The notes under the pieces were generated by a model. The model made no database searches and was not told the origin of the DNA. It saw nothing but the letters and a program-made list of their open reading frames with translations. A stretch of DNA of 64,000 nt. Origin: Brevibacterium daeguense. Lineage in GTDB: Bacteria; Actinomycetota; Actinomycetes; Actinomycetales; Brevibacteriaceae. The translations under genes and the position numbers were made by a program. The stretch is taken from positions 1 through 64,000 of the forward strand of contig NZ_JAJTWW010000017.1 in NCBI RefSeq assembly GCF_021729135.1, written 5' to 3'. This document shows positions 40,114 to 49,231 of the stretch, one piece after another; position 1 is the first letter of the stretch; each line of letters starts with the position of its first letter.

Positions 40114-40572
40114 ATGGCTACCAAGAAACTCATTCTCAACCATGAGGTCGACGGCCTCGGTGCCGCCGGCGACGTTGTCGAGGTGCGCGCGGGCTACGCG
40201 CGCAACCTGCTGATCCCGCGCGGCTGGGCCACTCCATGGACCGCCGGAGCGCAGAAGCAGATCGAGGCGCTCCGCAAGGCCCGCCAGGCGCGTCAGCTTG
40301 CTGACCGCGATGAGGCGATCGCCCTCAAGGAGAAACTCGAGTCGACGACCGGTCGCATCGAGATGAAGGCCGGTGCCCAGGGCCGCCTGTTCGGCGCTGT
40401 CACCCCGGCGCTCGTCGCCGAGGCGCTCTCCGCCTCGTCCGGCGCAGAGATCGATCGTCGTTCGGTTGCACTGCCCGGCCACGTCAAGTCGGCCGGCTCG
40501 TACACCGCCACCGTGCGCGTGCACGACGAGATCGTCGCCAACGCGAAGTTCGAGGTCATCGGCAAGGCCTGA
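40114..40572 (+). CDS. rplI: 50S ribosomal protein L9
   Basis: A 152-residue L9. The N-terminal domain shows DGLGAAGDVVEVRAGYARNLLIPRGWA, joined by a long connecting helix rich in Ala/Arg/Glu to the C-terminal domain (GRLFGAVTPALVAEAL). Last gene of the operon; a perfect hairpin follows it. Confidence 0.97.
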   Translation: MATKKLILNHEVDGLGAAGDVVEVRAGYARNLLIPRGWATPWTAGAQKQIEALRKARQARQLADRDEAIALKEKLESTTGRIEMKAGAQGRLFGAVTPALVAEALSASSGAEIDRRSVALPGHVKSAGSYTATVRVHDEIVANAKFEVIGKA

Positions 40573-40627
40573 TCCTAGGCTCTGCCCGTGCCGAGGACGC
40601 TGATTCGAGACTTCGGCACAATCACGC

Positions 40628-40672
40628 GAGACTGCCGCCCCGCTTTCGACTGGAAAGCGGGGCGGCAGTCTC
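40628..40672 (+). terminator. Perfect 20-bp hairpin after rplI
   Basis: GAGACTGCCGCCCCGCTTTC (40628-40647), a five-base loop, and its exact complement (40653-40672). No T-run follows, so it may work as a T-less terminator typical of high-GC actinobacteria. It is the longest perfect hairpin I noticed in the window. Confidence 0.65.
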
Positions 40673-40826
40673 GATTCAGACGGCGAAGCCGATGTGGGAG
40701 GCGGCATCAGACGCTGAAGGCACAGGGCACGCGGCGGGTGCCCGCCGAGCACCTGGAGAGACTTCGGGATGACACCGAGGCGCCGGGCTTTTGGCAGGCT
40801 TCTGTCCGCACGGCCACAATGAGCTC

Positions 40827-41723
40827 ATGCGCACTCCCCGTCCCACCGAACGTCCCTCCTTCGCGCAGCGGGAGGCGTACCGCAAGGTCCTCGCCGAGGG
40901 GTACGCCCAGGGGCGACTCAACGAGCAGGAACTCGCCCGTCGCGCAGGGGCAGCGGTGCACGCGAGCACGCTAGCGGACCTCGAGGAGCTCATCGCGGAT
41001 CTCCCGCGGGGATCACTTCCGGTCCCCATCGAGCCGGCGCAGCGGCCCCGGAAGAGGCCCGGGGACGGTCCGACTCGCCGCACCGGCGGTCGCAGAGCAC
41101 GCGTCCTCATCGCCGCTGCTCTGGTGGGCGCATTCGGAGGCTGGGTGGTGGGAAACATCACGCTCGATATTCAGCAGGCCGAGGCCGCTGCGATCGCGCT
41201 GGAGGAGCTGGAGCGCGAAGCTGACGGAGATGGCGAGGACGGCTTGCTGAACCCCGCGCTCGATTCTGCACAGGTCTTCCGGGTTCACGCTCACGCGATG
41301 GACCAGGAGGAGGCGTCTCGGATCATCATCAGAGGGAACGGCTCGACGATCGACGTCCCCCTGGAGGACCGCACGATCTACAACACCGTACAGGTGGCTT
41401 CGGACGGCAGCGTCAAGACTCGACCGGGCGGGACCTACGAGGACGAGTACCCGCAGGCCTACTTCGCACCCTCCGCGCTCGACCCTGCGGTGCTGGCCAC
41501 CATGGTGGAGAAGGCCCCTGAGATCTATGAAGACGTCACTGGGCAAGCGGCGCACCCGACCGTGGCGTTGGAGGTGCGGGCAGCGAGCAATGAGTACGCA
41601 GGCGTGGCCCAGGGAGATCCCGTGGTGCTCGCGCGCCTGGGGAGGGACGAGTACCAGAGCGGGGGCGGGGCAGTCGTGTGGACCATGACGGGCGAGGAGA
41701 TCCTGGCGGTGTACGAGCAGTGA
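40827..41723 (+). CDS. DUF1707 protein with membrane segment and exported domain
   Basis: A 298-residue protein. The N-terminal 55 residues are a DUF1707 domain (FAQREAYRKVLAEGYAQGRL, then NEQELARRAGAAV and a final LIADLP). A basic stretch, one membrane segment (VLIAAALVGAFGGWVVGNI) and an external domain without recognised family follow. DUF1707 occurs in many actinobacterial envelope proteins with no known activity. The ATG at 40827 is where the domain begins. The stop overlaps the start of the next gene by four bases, so both are likely made together. Confidence 0.75.
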   Translation: MRTPRPTERPSFAQREAYRKVLAEGYAQGRLNEQELARRAGAAVHASTLADLEELIADLPRGSLPVPIEPAQRPRKRPGDGPTRRTGGRRARVLIAAALVGAFGGWVVGNITLDIQQAEAAAIALEELEREADGDGEDGLLNPALDSAQVFRVHAHAMDQEEASRIIIRGNGSTIDVPLEDRTIYNTVQVASDGSVKTRPGGTYEDEYPQAYFAPSALDPAVLATMVEKAPEIYEDVTGQAAHPTVALEVRAASNEYAGVAQGDPVVLARLGRDEYQSGGGAVVWTMTGEEILAVYEQ

Positions 41724-42379
41724 CAGGCAAGGCAGATCGCGGGGAAGACGGCGGGTGGGTTCGTTCCTTCCTCGCGCGACCCGTGCTTGCTCCCGCAGTC
41801 ACCGGCCTGCTCTCCGCGAGCACACTTTTCGCCCTGGTCGTGCTGCCCGCGGATACGGGATCGAGCGAAGCCGCTGGATCCGATCACGCTGCCGAGCAGG
41901 CGGGCGCTCCCGCGGTGGACTGGGAACCGCAGCCGATCGCTGAGGAGCTCAATGCGGTGGAGCCGATGGATGTCACCACTGTCGCCGACGCCATCGCGGC
42001 CGCGCAGCGGGCCGGGCTGATCCGCATCGGGCAGATCGACCTGGACGAGGACAGCACTCTCGTCACCGGCGAGGACGAGTCGGGGACGCTCAGGCAACTG
42101 AGCCTCAATCAGGGCGACGCTGGAATCCTCTCCGATGCACACGGCAGCATCGACTCCTTCCTCGAACCGGTGGAGCTCGACATCGACCCAGCAGCGGCGA
42201 TCGCTAAGGCGCGCGAGGTGCTCGGTGGGGAGGGCGACGGCGACGTCCGGACTGTGATCGTCTTCCAGGGCGACGGAACGGAGCGGGACGGCGGGGAATC
42301 CGGTCCTCTGATCGAAGTCGTGTTCTCCGCGGGGTCACGGGTGACGCTCAGGGCGGACGACCTCAGCGTCGTCGACTGA
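41720..42379 (+). CDS. Hypothetical membrane-anchored exported protein
   Basis: A 219-residue protein beginning at a GTG that overlaps the upstream stop (GTGA). One N-terminal membrane segment (LAPAVTGLLSASTLFALVVLPA) is followed by an acidic external domain of about 170 residues without a family I recognise. Its layout resembles the external half of the preceding DUF1707 protein, and the two may form a complex. Function unknown. Confidence 0.7.
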   Translation: MTGKADRGEDGGWVRSFLARPVLAPAVTGLLSASTLFALVVLPADTGSSEAAGSDHAAEQAGAPAVDWEPQPIAEELNAVEPMDVTTVADAIAAAQRAGLIRIGQIDLDEDSTLVTGEDESGTLRQLSLNQGDAGILSDAHGSIDSFLEPVELDIDPAAAIAKAREVLGGEGDGDVRTVIVFQGDGTERDGGESGPLIEVVFSAGSRVTLRADDLSVVD

Positions 42380-42403
42380 AGAGCAAAGCGCTGAGGTGCG
42401 TCG

Positions 42404-42448
42404 TCGCGACGTGTGGCATCGCGACGTATGGCCTCGCGACGTGCGGCG
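42404..42448. repeat. Three 15-bp tandem repeats between convergent genes
   Basis: Three consecutive units of the form TCGCGACGTRYGGCN (42404-42418, 42419-42433, 42434-42448), each with a CGCGACGT core. They sit in the 84-base gap between two convergent genes. A 9-bp inverted repeat (42360-42368 with 42389-42397) precedes them and spans the upstream stop codon. Confidence 0.7.
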
Positions 42449-42463
42449 CGCAGACCTTCGAGC

Positions 42464-43435
42464 TCATCGCTCCGCGACGACATTCCCGATCGCGCCCTCC
42501 AGCTGAGGCCACCGGAATTCGAAGCCGGCCTGCTCCAGCCGCTCGGGCAGCACCCATCTGCTCTTGAGCAGCATCTCCGGCTCCACCCGCAGGACGAACA
42601 TCGCCGGCTCGAGCATCCACCGGTAGGCGGGCAGCCCGAACGGTCGGCGGACTGCCCGGCGCAGGATCGCCATGAGCTCCCGGTTCGTCACGGGGTTCGG
42701 CGCGGCGAGGTTGACGGCTCCTGAGATGTCCTCGTGTTCCTCGATGAACCGGATCGCGGCGAGCACATCGTCGATGTGGATCCAGCTGAACCGCTGCTCG
42801 CCGCGAGTCCGGTGGGAGGGGCTCAGGTCCCCGGTGGGATCCGGGCCGATGCCGCGATACCGTCTGTGCGCCGGCCACCACCCGTCGATCTGCGGACCTC
42901 CCAGCCCCAGCCGGGTGATCACCAGCAGCTTGTTCGTTGCCGGTCCGTCCCCGAGCACGATCGCCATCCGCAGCGCGACCCGGCGCACCCCGGGCAGTTC
43001 CCCGGCGAAGAACTCCTGTTCCCAGGTGCGCGCCACATCGACCGAGAATCCGGTTCCGAGCTCGCCGCTGTCCTCGGTCTGCGGCCGGTCCATCGCGTGC
43101 CGGTAGATAGTCGCCGTCGAGGCGTTGAGCCACAGGCGCGGGGGGAGCTCGGCCTTCGCGACCGCCTCGCGCAGCGCTCGGGTGGTGTCGATGCGGGAGT
43201 GGAGGATCGCGTTGCGGTTCCGGTCGTTGTACCGTCCGCTGACGTTCTTTCCGGCGAGGTTGACGAGCAGCTGGGCGCCGTCGACCAGCCTCTCGATCGC
43301 CCGGGGATCGCTCCAGGTCACCGGACCGCACCGGCCGATCGTCGCGACCCGGTAGCCGCGGCCGGCGAGGTCCTCGCTCAGGCGCTCACCGATGAAGCCC
43401 GATGCCCCTGCGATCACTGCCAGTGGTGTGCTCAT
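42464..43435 (-). CDS. TIGR01777 family epimerase (SDR fold, DUF1731)
   Basis: A 323-residue NAD(P)-binding extended SDR protein: nucleotide-binding IAGASGFIGERLSEDLAGRG, NLAGKNVSGR, and the C-terminal DUF1731 domain (PFGLPAYRWMLEPAMF and VLPERLEQAGFEFRWPQL). E. coli YfcH is the best-known relative and its substrate is unknown. The ATG at 43435 begins the fold. Expressed on its own, divergent from the choline transporter. Confidence 0.9.
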   Translation of the reverse strand: MSTPLAVIAGASGFIGERLSEDLAGRGYRVATIGRCGPVTWSDPRAIERLVDGAQLLVNLAGKNVSGRYNDRNRNAILHSRIDTTRALREAVAKAELPPRLWLNASTATIYRHAMDRPQTEDSGELGTGFSVDVARTWEQEFFAGELPGVRRVALRMAIVLGDGPATNKLLVITRLGLGGPQIDGWWPAHRRYRGIGPDPTGDLSPSHRTRGEQRFSWIHIDDVLAAIRFIEEHEDISGAVNLAAPNPVTNRELMAILRRAVRRPFGLPAYRWMLEPAMFVLRVEPEMLLKSRWVLPERLEQAGFEFRWPQLEGAIGNVVAER

Positions 43436-43831
43436 ACGTCGACCGTACAGGTCTTGATGCGCACGCCCGAGGAAGGGAGCAGGGCCGCAGGAAGCCGTGG
43501 GCGACCCTGGGAGTGGTCGACGACGAGGTGTAGTCGTACTCACGTGACAAGAAGCTTCTCCCCGAGTGCGTGCTACCCTCGAACAGCCGCGACCGTCGAG
43601 ACCACGACGCACAGCCGCAGAGCACTTGAGCCCGCATCACCGCAGCCGGATTTCCGCTTCCTCAGGAGCGAGTCCAGAGGAGCGAAGAGCCCCCATTCGC
43701 CCGCCGGCGCAGGAGCGCCGAGTGCCGCCCACCGAGCCATTCCTCGGCATTGACCTGTGCTTGCAGCATTGAGCCTGCAGTCGTCGTGATCCGGACGGCG
43801 CGGACTGTCATGTTGCCGACCAGGAGTGTGT
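43436..43831. other. Divergent intergenic region upstream of the epimerase gene and betT
   Basis: 396 bases without a gene. It must hold both promoters. I saw no BetI-like operator, riboswitch or strong hairpin in it. Short open frames here are shadows without ribosome-binding sites. Confidence 0.5.
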
Positions 43832-46087
43832 ATGTCGTTTTCGGAAGACGTGAACCGGGCTCAAGCAGAAGTGGGCCGCGGACCCATCTCCCGCGACCGC
43901 CTCGGCGGGACCGAACGGAAGAGGCCGGGTGCCGACAGGGAACGGGGCCGGCCCCCGGTCTCCAGCACCGAGCTTCTCCGCGGCCCCGAAGAGCTCAACG
44001 CCGATCGCAGCGGCCCCCGGGTGAACTGGCGCGTTTTCCTGATCTCCTCGCTTGTCATCATCGCCTTCTCGGTGTGGGCGATGGTGACGCCGGACAGCGC
44101 CGCCACGACCATGAAGTCGGTCGTCGGCTGGATCGCCCAGAACCTGGGCTGGTACTACGTCCTGACAGTCACGATCGTCATCGTCTTCGTGCTCTGGGTG
44201 GCGCTGTCCAAGGAGGGCACCGTCCGCCTGGGTCCCGACCACTCTCGGCCCCAGTACAAGCTCTTCACCTGGGTGGCGATGCTGTTCGCCGCCGGCGTCG
44301 GCATCGACATGCTCTTCTACTCCGTCACCGGCCCGATCACCCAGTACATCTCCCCGCCTACCGCCGACCCGCAGAGCGCGGAGGCGGCCCAGGACGCGGT
44401 GATCTGGACGATGTTCCACTACGGCGTCGCCGGCTGGTCGATGTACGCGCTGCTCGGGATGGCGATGGGCTACTTCGCGTACCGCTGGGGCATGCCGCTG
44501 TCGATCCGCGCCGCCCTGTACCCCCTGCTGGGCAAGCGCGTGAAGGGCGCGACCGGTGACGCGATCGACATCATCACCCTGGTCGGCACGGTTTTCGGCG
44601 TCGCCACGTCGATGGGGATCGGCGTGGTGCTGCTCAACGTCGGCTTCTCGTGGCTGTTCGGTCTCCCGCAGGGTCTGGCTCTGCAGATCGCCCTGGTGCT
44701 GGTCGCCGTCGTGATGACGATCGCCGCGTGCACCTCGGGCGTGGACCGGGGAATCCGCGTGATCTCCGAGCTCAACCTGTGGAGCGCCGGGGCGATGATG
44801 CTCTACATCCTCGTCACCGGGCAGACGTCGTTCCTGCTCAACACGCTGGTCGAGAACATCGGCCGCTTCGTGTGGTCGCTGCCCGACCGCACCCTGCAGA
44901 CGATGGGCTACCAGCCCGAGGGCGCGGAATGGATGGCCGGCTGGACGCTGTTCTTCTGGGCCTTCTGGCTGGCGTGGGGACCTTTCGTCGGGCTGTTCCT
45001 GGCCCGGATCTCCCGCGGTCGGACGCTGCGCGAGTTCGTGATCGCGGCGATCACCGCTCCCGTGCTGTGCGACTTCATCATCGTCTCCCTCTTCGGCAAC
45101 AGCGCGCTGCGCGAGGTGCTGGACGGCAACACGGAGTTCGCCGAACTCGCGATGGAGAGCCCGGAACAGGGCTGGTACGCGCTGCTGGAGATGTTCCCCG
45201 GCGCCGCGTTCCTCATCGGCCTGGCCACGCTGTCCGGGCTGCTGTTCTACCTGACCAGCGCGAACTCAGGGGCGATGGTGATGTCGAACTTCTCCTCGTG
45301 GATCCCGGATCCGGGTCAGGACGGACCCAAGTGGCTGCGCATCTTCTGGGCGATCCTCACCGCGGTGCTCACGATCGCCATGCTCGTCGCGGGTGGCGTG
45401 ACCACGATGGAATACGCCACGCTGATCTTCGCCCTGCCGGTCACGGTCATCGCCTACCTGGTGATGGCGTCGTTCTCCAAGGTGCTGCGGATGGAGCGGG
45501 CCGAACGCGAGGGGCGCGAGCTGCGCCGGAGCTCGACAGCCGTTCACGGCGGTCCGGTGCCGGAGAAGACGTGGCGACAGCGCCTGGCGAACCTGCGGTC
45601 CTATCCGACGCAGAAGGCCGTGGGGCAGTTCGTGGGGCGCGTCATCCGGCCGGCCCTCGAGGAGGTCACCCGGGAGTTCATCGCCCAGGGCTACCAGGCG
45701 GAGCTCAAGGCGCTGGCCAACCCGGAGACCGGCGTCACCGAGCAGACGTTCCTGGTCGACATGGACGACCAGCGCAGCTTCCAGTACCAGGTCGCCGCGG
45801 TCGAGGCTCCGGTGCCGATGTTCGGCGGCCGGATGTCGCGGGAGACGGACGTGTACTACCGGCTCGAAGTCTTCACCCACACCGGCTCCGAGGGCTATGA
45901 CCTCATGGGACTGTCCAAGCAGCAGGTCATCAGCGGCGTCCTCGACCGCTTCGAGGCGCACCTGGGATTCCTCAAGGTCTCCAGCGCGTCTGCCTCGGCT
46001 TCCGTCCTGACGCCGCCGCTGCCGGTGACGGCCACCGGATCCCTGCCGGAGGTGCCCGCCCTCGAACAGGGTGCGAAGGACGTGTAG
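43832..46087 (+). CDS. betT: BCCT family choline/betaine transporter, BetT-type
   Basis: A 751-residue BCCT transporter, 12 membrane segments, for uptake of choline or a related trimethylammonium compound. Strong BetT features: GWYYVLTVTIVIVFV, LFAAGVGIDMLFYSV, FGVATSMGIGVVLLNVG, and WTLFFWAFWLAWGPFVGLFL. The long cytoplasmic C-terminal domain (RRLSYPT-like region onward) senses osmotic state in BetT. A hydrophilic N-terminal extension of about 70 residues is unusual. The ATG at 43832 has AGGAG upstream. No choline dehydrogenase genes are in the window. Confidence 0.92.
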   Translation: MSFSEDVNRAQAEVGRGPISRDRLGGTERKRPGADRERGRPPVSSTELLRGPEELNADRSGPRVNWRVFLISSLVIIAFSVWAMVTPDSAATTMKSVVGWIAQNLGWYYVLTVTIVIVFVLWVALSKEGTVRLGPDHSRPQYKLFTWVAMLFAAGVGIDMLFYSVTGPITQYISPPTADPQSAEAAQDAVIWTMFHYGVAGWSMYALLGMAMGYFAYRWGMPLSIRAALYPLLGKRVKGATGDAIDIITLVGTVFGVATSMGIGVVLLNVGFSWLFGLPQGLALQIALVLVAVVMTIAACTSGVDRGIRVISELNLWSAGAMMLYILVTGQTSFLLNTLVENIGRFVWSLPDRTLQTMGYQPEGAEWMAGWTLFFWAFWLAWGPFVGLFLARISRGRTLREFVIAAITAPVLCDFIIVSLFGNSALREVLDGNTEFAELAMESPEQGWYALLEMFPGAAFLIGLATLSGLLFYLTSANSGAMVMSNFSSWIPDPGQDGPKWLRIFWAILTAVLTIAMLVAGGVTTMEYATLIFALPVTVIAYLVMASFSKVLRMERAEREGRELRRSSTAVHGGPVPEKTWRQRLANLRSYPTQKAVGQFVGRVIRPALEEVTREFIAQGYQAELKALANPETGVTEQTFLVDMDDQRSFQYQVAAVEAPVPMFGGRMSRETDVYYRLEVFTHTGSEGYDLMGLSKQQVISGVLDRFEAHLGFLKVSSASASASVLTPPLPVTATGSLPEVPALEQGAKDV

Positions 46088-46208
46088 TCCGGATGGTCAA
46101 GGGACGCGCTGTCCGCATCGGCGAAGGTCAGGGCGCCGGAATCAAGCAGGACGGGTTGCCGGACCACAGCAGGGGAAATCTCCATCCGGGGCTGGAACAA
46201 TAGCGAGC

Positions 46209-47906
46209 ATGAGTCAGAACCCGTCTTCCGACAGCTTCCGCCCGGAGTCGCCTCAACCGGAGCCGACTGAGCCGGAGTCGCCTGAACCGGAGTCGAACAG
46301 CCCTCGGCCCGGCACGCCGTCCGGGCCGGGGTCGGCCTCGCTCGAGTACGTCGAGCCGAGATCGACCCCACCGGAGTTCGTCGAGCCGGGACCGGCCGCC
46401 CCCGAACCCGAGGCTCGGCCCGCGGCGATCGCGATGGCAGCCCCGCCGGAGCCTGAGCCGGCGGCCGGGTCCGGGTCGTGGTCCGCCGGGACCGAGGCGG
46501 CGGCTGGATCCGCCGGGACCGAGGTGGCGGCTGGTTCGGAGTCCGCCAACGCCGAGGCGACTCCGGGGTCCGGGTCGAAGTTCGCCAAGGCCGAGGCGCC
46601 GACCGGGTCCGGGTCCGGATCCTCCGGCCCCGAGCCGTCCTCCGGGCCGGCGTTCGCCTCGACGCCGGAGGACATCGCCCGGGCGGCGGGCCTGCAGAAG
46701 ATGCGCCGGCTGGCCACCGGTCTGCTCATCCTCGCCGCGCTGATCTTCCTCGCCACCCACCTGTTCACCGACCTGACCGGGATCTGGGGCTTTGTCGCCC
46801 GCGGCTCCGAGGCCGCGATGATCGGCGCGATCGCCGACTGGTTCGCGGTGACCGCGCTGTTCCGGCATCCGCTCGGCCTCAAGATCCCCCACACGGCGAT
46901 CATCCCGCGCAAGAAGGACGTGCTGGGCGAGAGCCTGTCGACCTTCGTGGCGGTGAACTTCCTCAAGTCCCACACGGTCGCCACGAAGCTGCGCAAGGCC
47001 CGGCTCACCCAACGGGCCGGCGCGTGGCTGGCGCAGGAGAAGAACCAGCAGATCGTCGTCACGCGCGCCGGCCAGGGCCTGGAATACGTGCTGCGTCGGG
47101 TCGATGACGACGCAGTCGAAGGACTGACCCGCAACGTGCTCGTGCCCAAGCTCGTCGACACGCACAAGGCACCGGTGCTCGGCCGACTGCTCCAGGAGAT
47201 CGTGCAGGACGGCGCCCACCACCGCCTCGTCGACCTCGTCGTCGGCGAGGCCTACATCTGGCTGTCGAACAATCCGCGGGTCATCGACGAGATCGTCCAC
47301 CAGAAGGCGCCCGACTGGGTTCCCGGATTCGTCAACGACACCGTCTCCAACCGGCTGCGCCGCGAGGTCCTCGGCTGGGTGGGCGACGTCCGGGACCAGC
47401 CGTACCACAAGGCCCGACAGGCGCTCGACCGCTGGATGCTCGAGCTGGCCGAGAATCTCAAGGAGGACACATCGATCTCCGAGCGAGCCGAGGGGGTGCT
47501 CGACGACCTGCTCCGCCAGGAGGGCGTCGTCCACTCGGTGCTGGAGATCTGGGAGTCGCTCAAACGGCTGCTCCGGGGGGCAGTGCTCGATACCGACGGC
47601 GAGGTGCACGGCCGCATCCGCTCGATGCTCGACCAGTTCTCCGAGCGGATGGTCAACGACGCCGAGTTCGCCGAGCAGATGAATGAACGGATCGCCACCA
47701 TGGCCGGCGACCTCGCCGAATCGTTCGGTGCCGAGATCGCCAGCGTCATCTCCGACACGATCGCCGGCTGGGACGCCCGGGAGGCGTCCGACCGGATCGA
47801 GCTCTACGTCGGCAAGGACCTGCAGTACATCCGCATCAACGGCACCGTGATCGGCGCTCTCGTCGGCCTGGTCATCCACGCGGTGACCCTGCTCCCGTGG
47901 ATGTGA
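46209..47906 (+). CDS. DUF445 membrane protein with repetitive acidic N-terminus
   Basis: A 565-residue protein. Residues 1 to about 150 are low complexity (Pro, Glu, Ser, Gly, Ala in short imperfect repeats). The DUF445 domain follows, with membrane segments around ATGLLILAALIFLATHLFTD and at the very C-terminus (GTVIGALVGLVIHAVTLLPW), and the signature GAIADWFAVTALFRHPLG. Helical middle regions are likely coiled. The family (E. coli YjiN) has no known function. No neighbour gives a clear hint. Confidence 0.85.
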   Translation: MSQNPSSDSFRPESPQPEPTEPESPEPESNSPRPGTPSGPGSASLEYVEPRSTPPEFVEPGPAAPEPEARPAAIAMAAPPEPEPAAGSGSWSAGTEAAAGSAGTEVAAGSESANAEATPGSGSKFAKAEAPTGSGSGSSGPEPSSGPAFASTPEDIARAAGLQKMRRLATGLLILAALIFLATHLFTDLTGIWGFVARGSEAAMIGAIADWFAVTALFRHPLGLKIPHTAIIPRKKDVLGESLSTFVAVNFLKSHTVATKLRKARLTQRAGAWLAQEKNQQIVVTRAGQGLEYVLRRVDDDAVEGLTRNVLVPKLVDTHKAPVLGRLLQEIVQDGAHHRLVDLVVGEAYIWLSNNPRVIDEIVHQKAPDWVPGFVNDTVSNRLRREVLGWVGDVRDQPYHKARQALDRWMLELAENLKEDTSISERAEGVLDDLLRQEGVVHSVLEIWESLKRLLRGAVLDTDGEVHGRIRSMLDQFSERMVNDAEFAEQMNERIATMAGDLAESFGAEIASVISDTIAGWDAREASDRIELYVGKDLQYIRINGTVIGALVGLVIHAVTLLPWM

Positions 47907-47989
47907 GGGTGGGCTGGCGACCGGGACGGAGCGCGCCCGCTGGGGCTGCTCCGGTCCCGGTTCCCACTGATGACCGGGAGCGACTCGCA

Positions 47990-49132
47990 CTACCCGACTG
48001 CGCCGTAGATCTCGCGCAGGTACTGCTCGCTGCGCCCGGAGCCGACCACACCCGGCCCCATCCTGTTCATCATGTAGGCGATCGTCATTCGCCGGTCGAG
48101 GTCCATGATGATGACGGATCCGCCCCAGCCGCCCCAGTAGCAGATGCGGCCTTCGGGCAGGGTCGGCATCGCCTCGGGATCGGCCAGGGCGAAGCCCATT
48201 CCGCGACGGATCGGTACGCCCAGGACCAGGTCTGGTCCGGTTGCCTGCACGTCGAACACCTGGTCGATCGTGTCCTGCGAGAGCAGCCGCACCCCGTCGA
48301 CCTCCCCACCCAGCGAGATGGCCGACAGCATCCGGGCGACCGAGCGGGCGTTGCCGTGGCCGTTCGTGGCGCCCATGTCGGCCCGCCGCCACGCTTCCGT
48401 GTTGGCGGCGGTCGGGTCTGCCACCGGACCGGTGAACGTCTTGACCATCGGATGGTCGGCGGGCACGGCGGCGAGATCGACTCTCCTTGGCGGAGGGGGA
48501 ACGATCTCGGCGACTCTGTCCCAGTCCTCGCGCCGGGCACCGATCTGGAAGTCGGCGCCCAAGGGCCCTGCGATCTCAGCGTCGACGAACTGCCTGAACG
48601 TCAGGCCGGTGGTCCGCCGGATCACCTCGCCGATGAGGTGTCCCTGATTCTGCGAGTGATAGCCGCCGGCCGTTCCGGGCTTCCACCACGGAGCTTGGGC
48701 CGCGAGCGCGGCCGTCGATTTCTCCCAGTCGTACATGTCCTCCACGGTGAAGGGCTTCTCCCACCCCGACACGCCGGAGGTGTGGGCGAGCAGGTGACGG
48801 ACCTCGATGTCGCTCTTCCCGTTGGCGCCGAACTCCGGCCAGTACTTCTCCACCGGGGAGTGCAGGTCGATCTCGCCCTGGTCGGCGAGCATGAGCGCTG
48901 CCAGGTAGGTGACGGTTTTCGTCGTCGACCAGACGTTGACGATGGTGTCGCTCGTCCAGGGGAGGGTGCGGTCGGCGTCCTGGTACCCGCCCCACAGGTC
49001 GACGACATTCTTCCCATCCACGTTGACGACAAGGGAAGCGCCGAGCTCCTCCCCGGATTCGAGGTTCGCCTCGAATGCGGAGCGAAGTCCTGCGAACCGG
49101 TCGGTGCTGGTGCCCTGAAGCGGTGAGATCAT
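47990..49132 (-). CDS. Serine hydrolase of the beta-lactamase class C / EstB type
   Basis: A 380-residue protein with the catalytic STTK motif (VNVWSTTKTVTYLA, near residue 70), the YHSQ motif as the Tyr-x-Ser/Asn element, and WGGWGGS in place of the KTG-like triad near the C-terminus. There is no signal peptide, which favours an intracellular esterase or peptidase over a secreted beta-lactamase. Convergent with the DUF445 gene. Confidence 0.88.
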   Translation of the reverse strand: MISPLQGTSTDRFAGLRSAFEANLESGEELGASLVVNVDGKNVVDLWGGYQDADRTLPWTSDTIVNVWSTTKTVTYLAALMLADQGEIDLHSPVEKYWPEFGANGKSDIEVRHLLAHTSGVSGWEKPFTVEDMYDWEKSTAALAAQAPWWKPGTAGGYHSQNQGHLIGEVIRRTTGLTFRQFVDAEIAGPLGADFQIGARREDWDRVAEIVPPPPRRVDLAAVPADHPMVKTFTGPVADPTAANTEAWRRADMGATNGHGNARSVARMLSAISLGGEVDGVRLLSQDTIDQVFDVQATGPDLVLGVPIRRGMGFALADPEAMPTLPEGRICYWGGWGGSVIIMDLDRRMTIAYMMNRMGPGVVGSGRSEQYLREIYGAVG

Positions 49133-49231
49133 ACGTGCTCCTCATCTGTGCGTACGGCTCCATTGCCGCACTTGGTCGTGAGTCTAACCGCGCGGTAACC
49201 CGGTTGAGGAGATTGTGCTGCCGCGGGCGCC

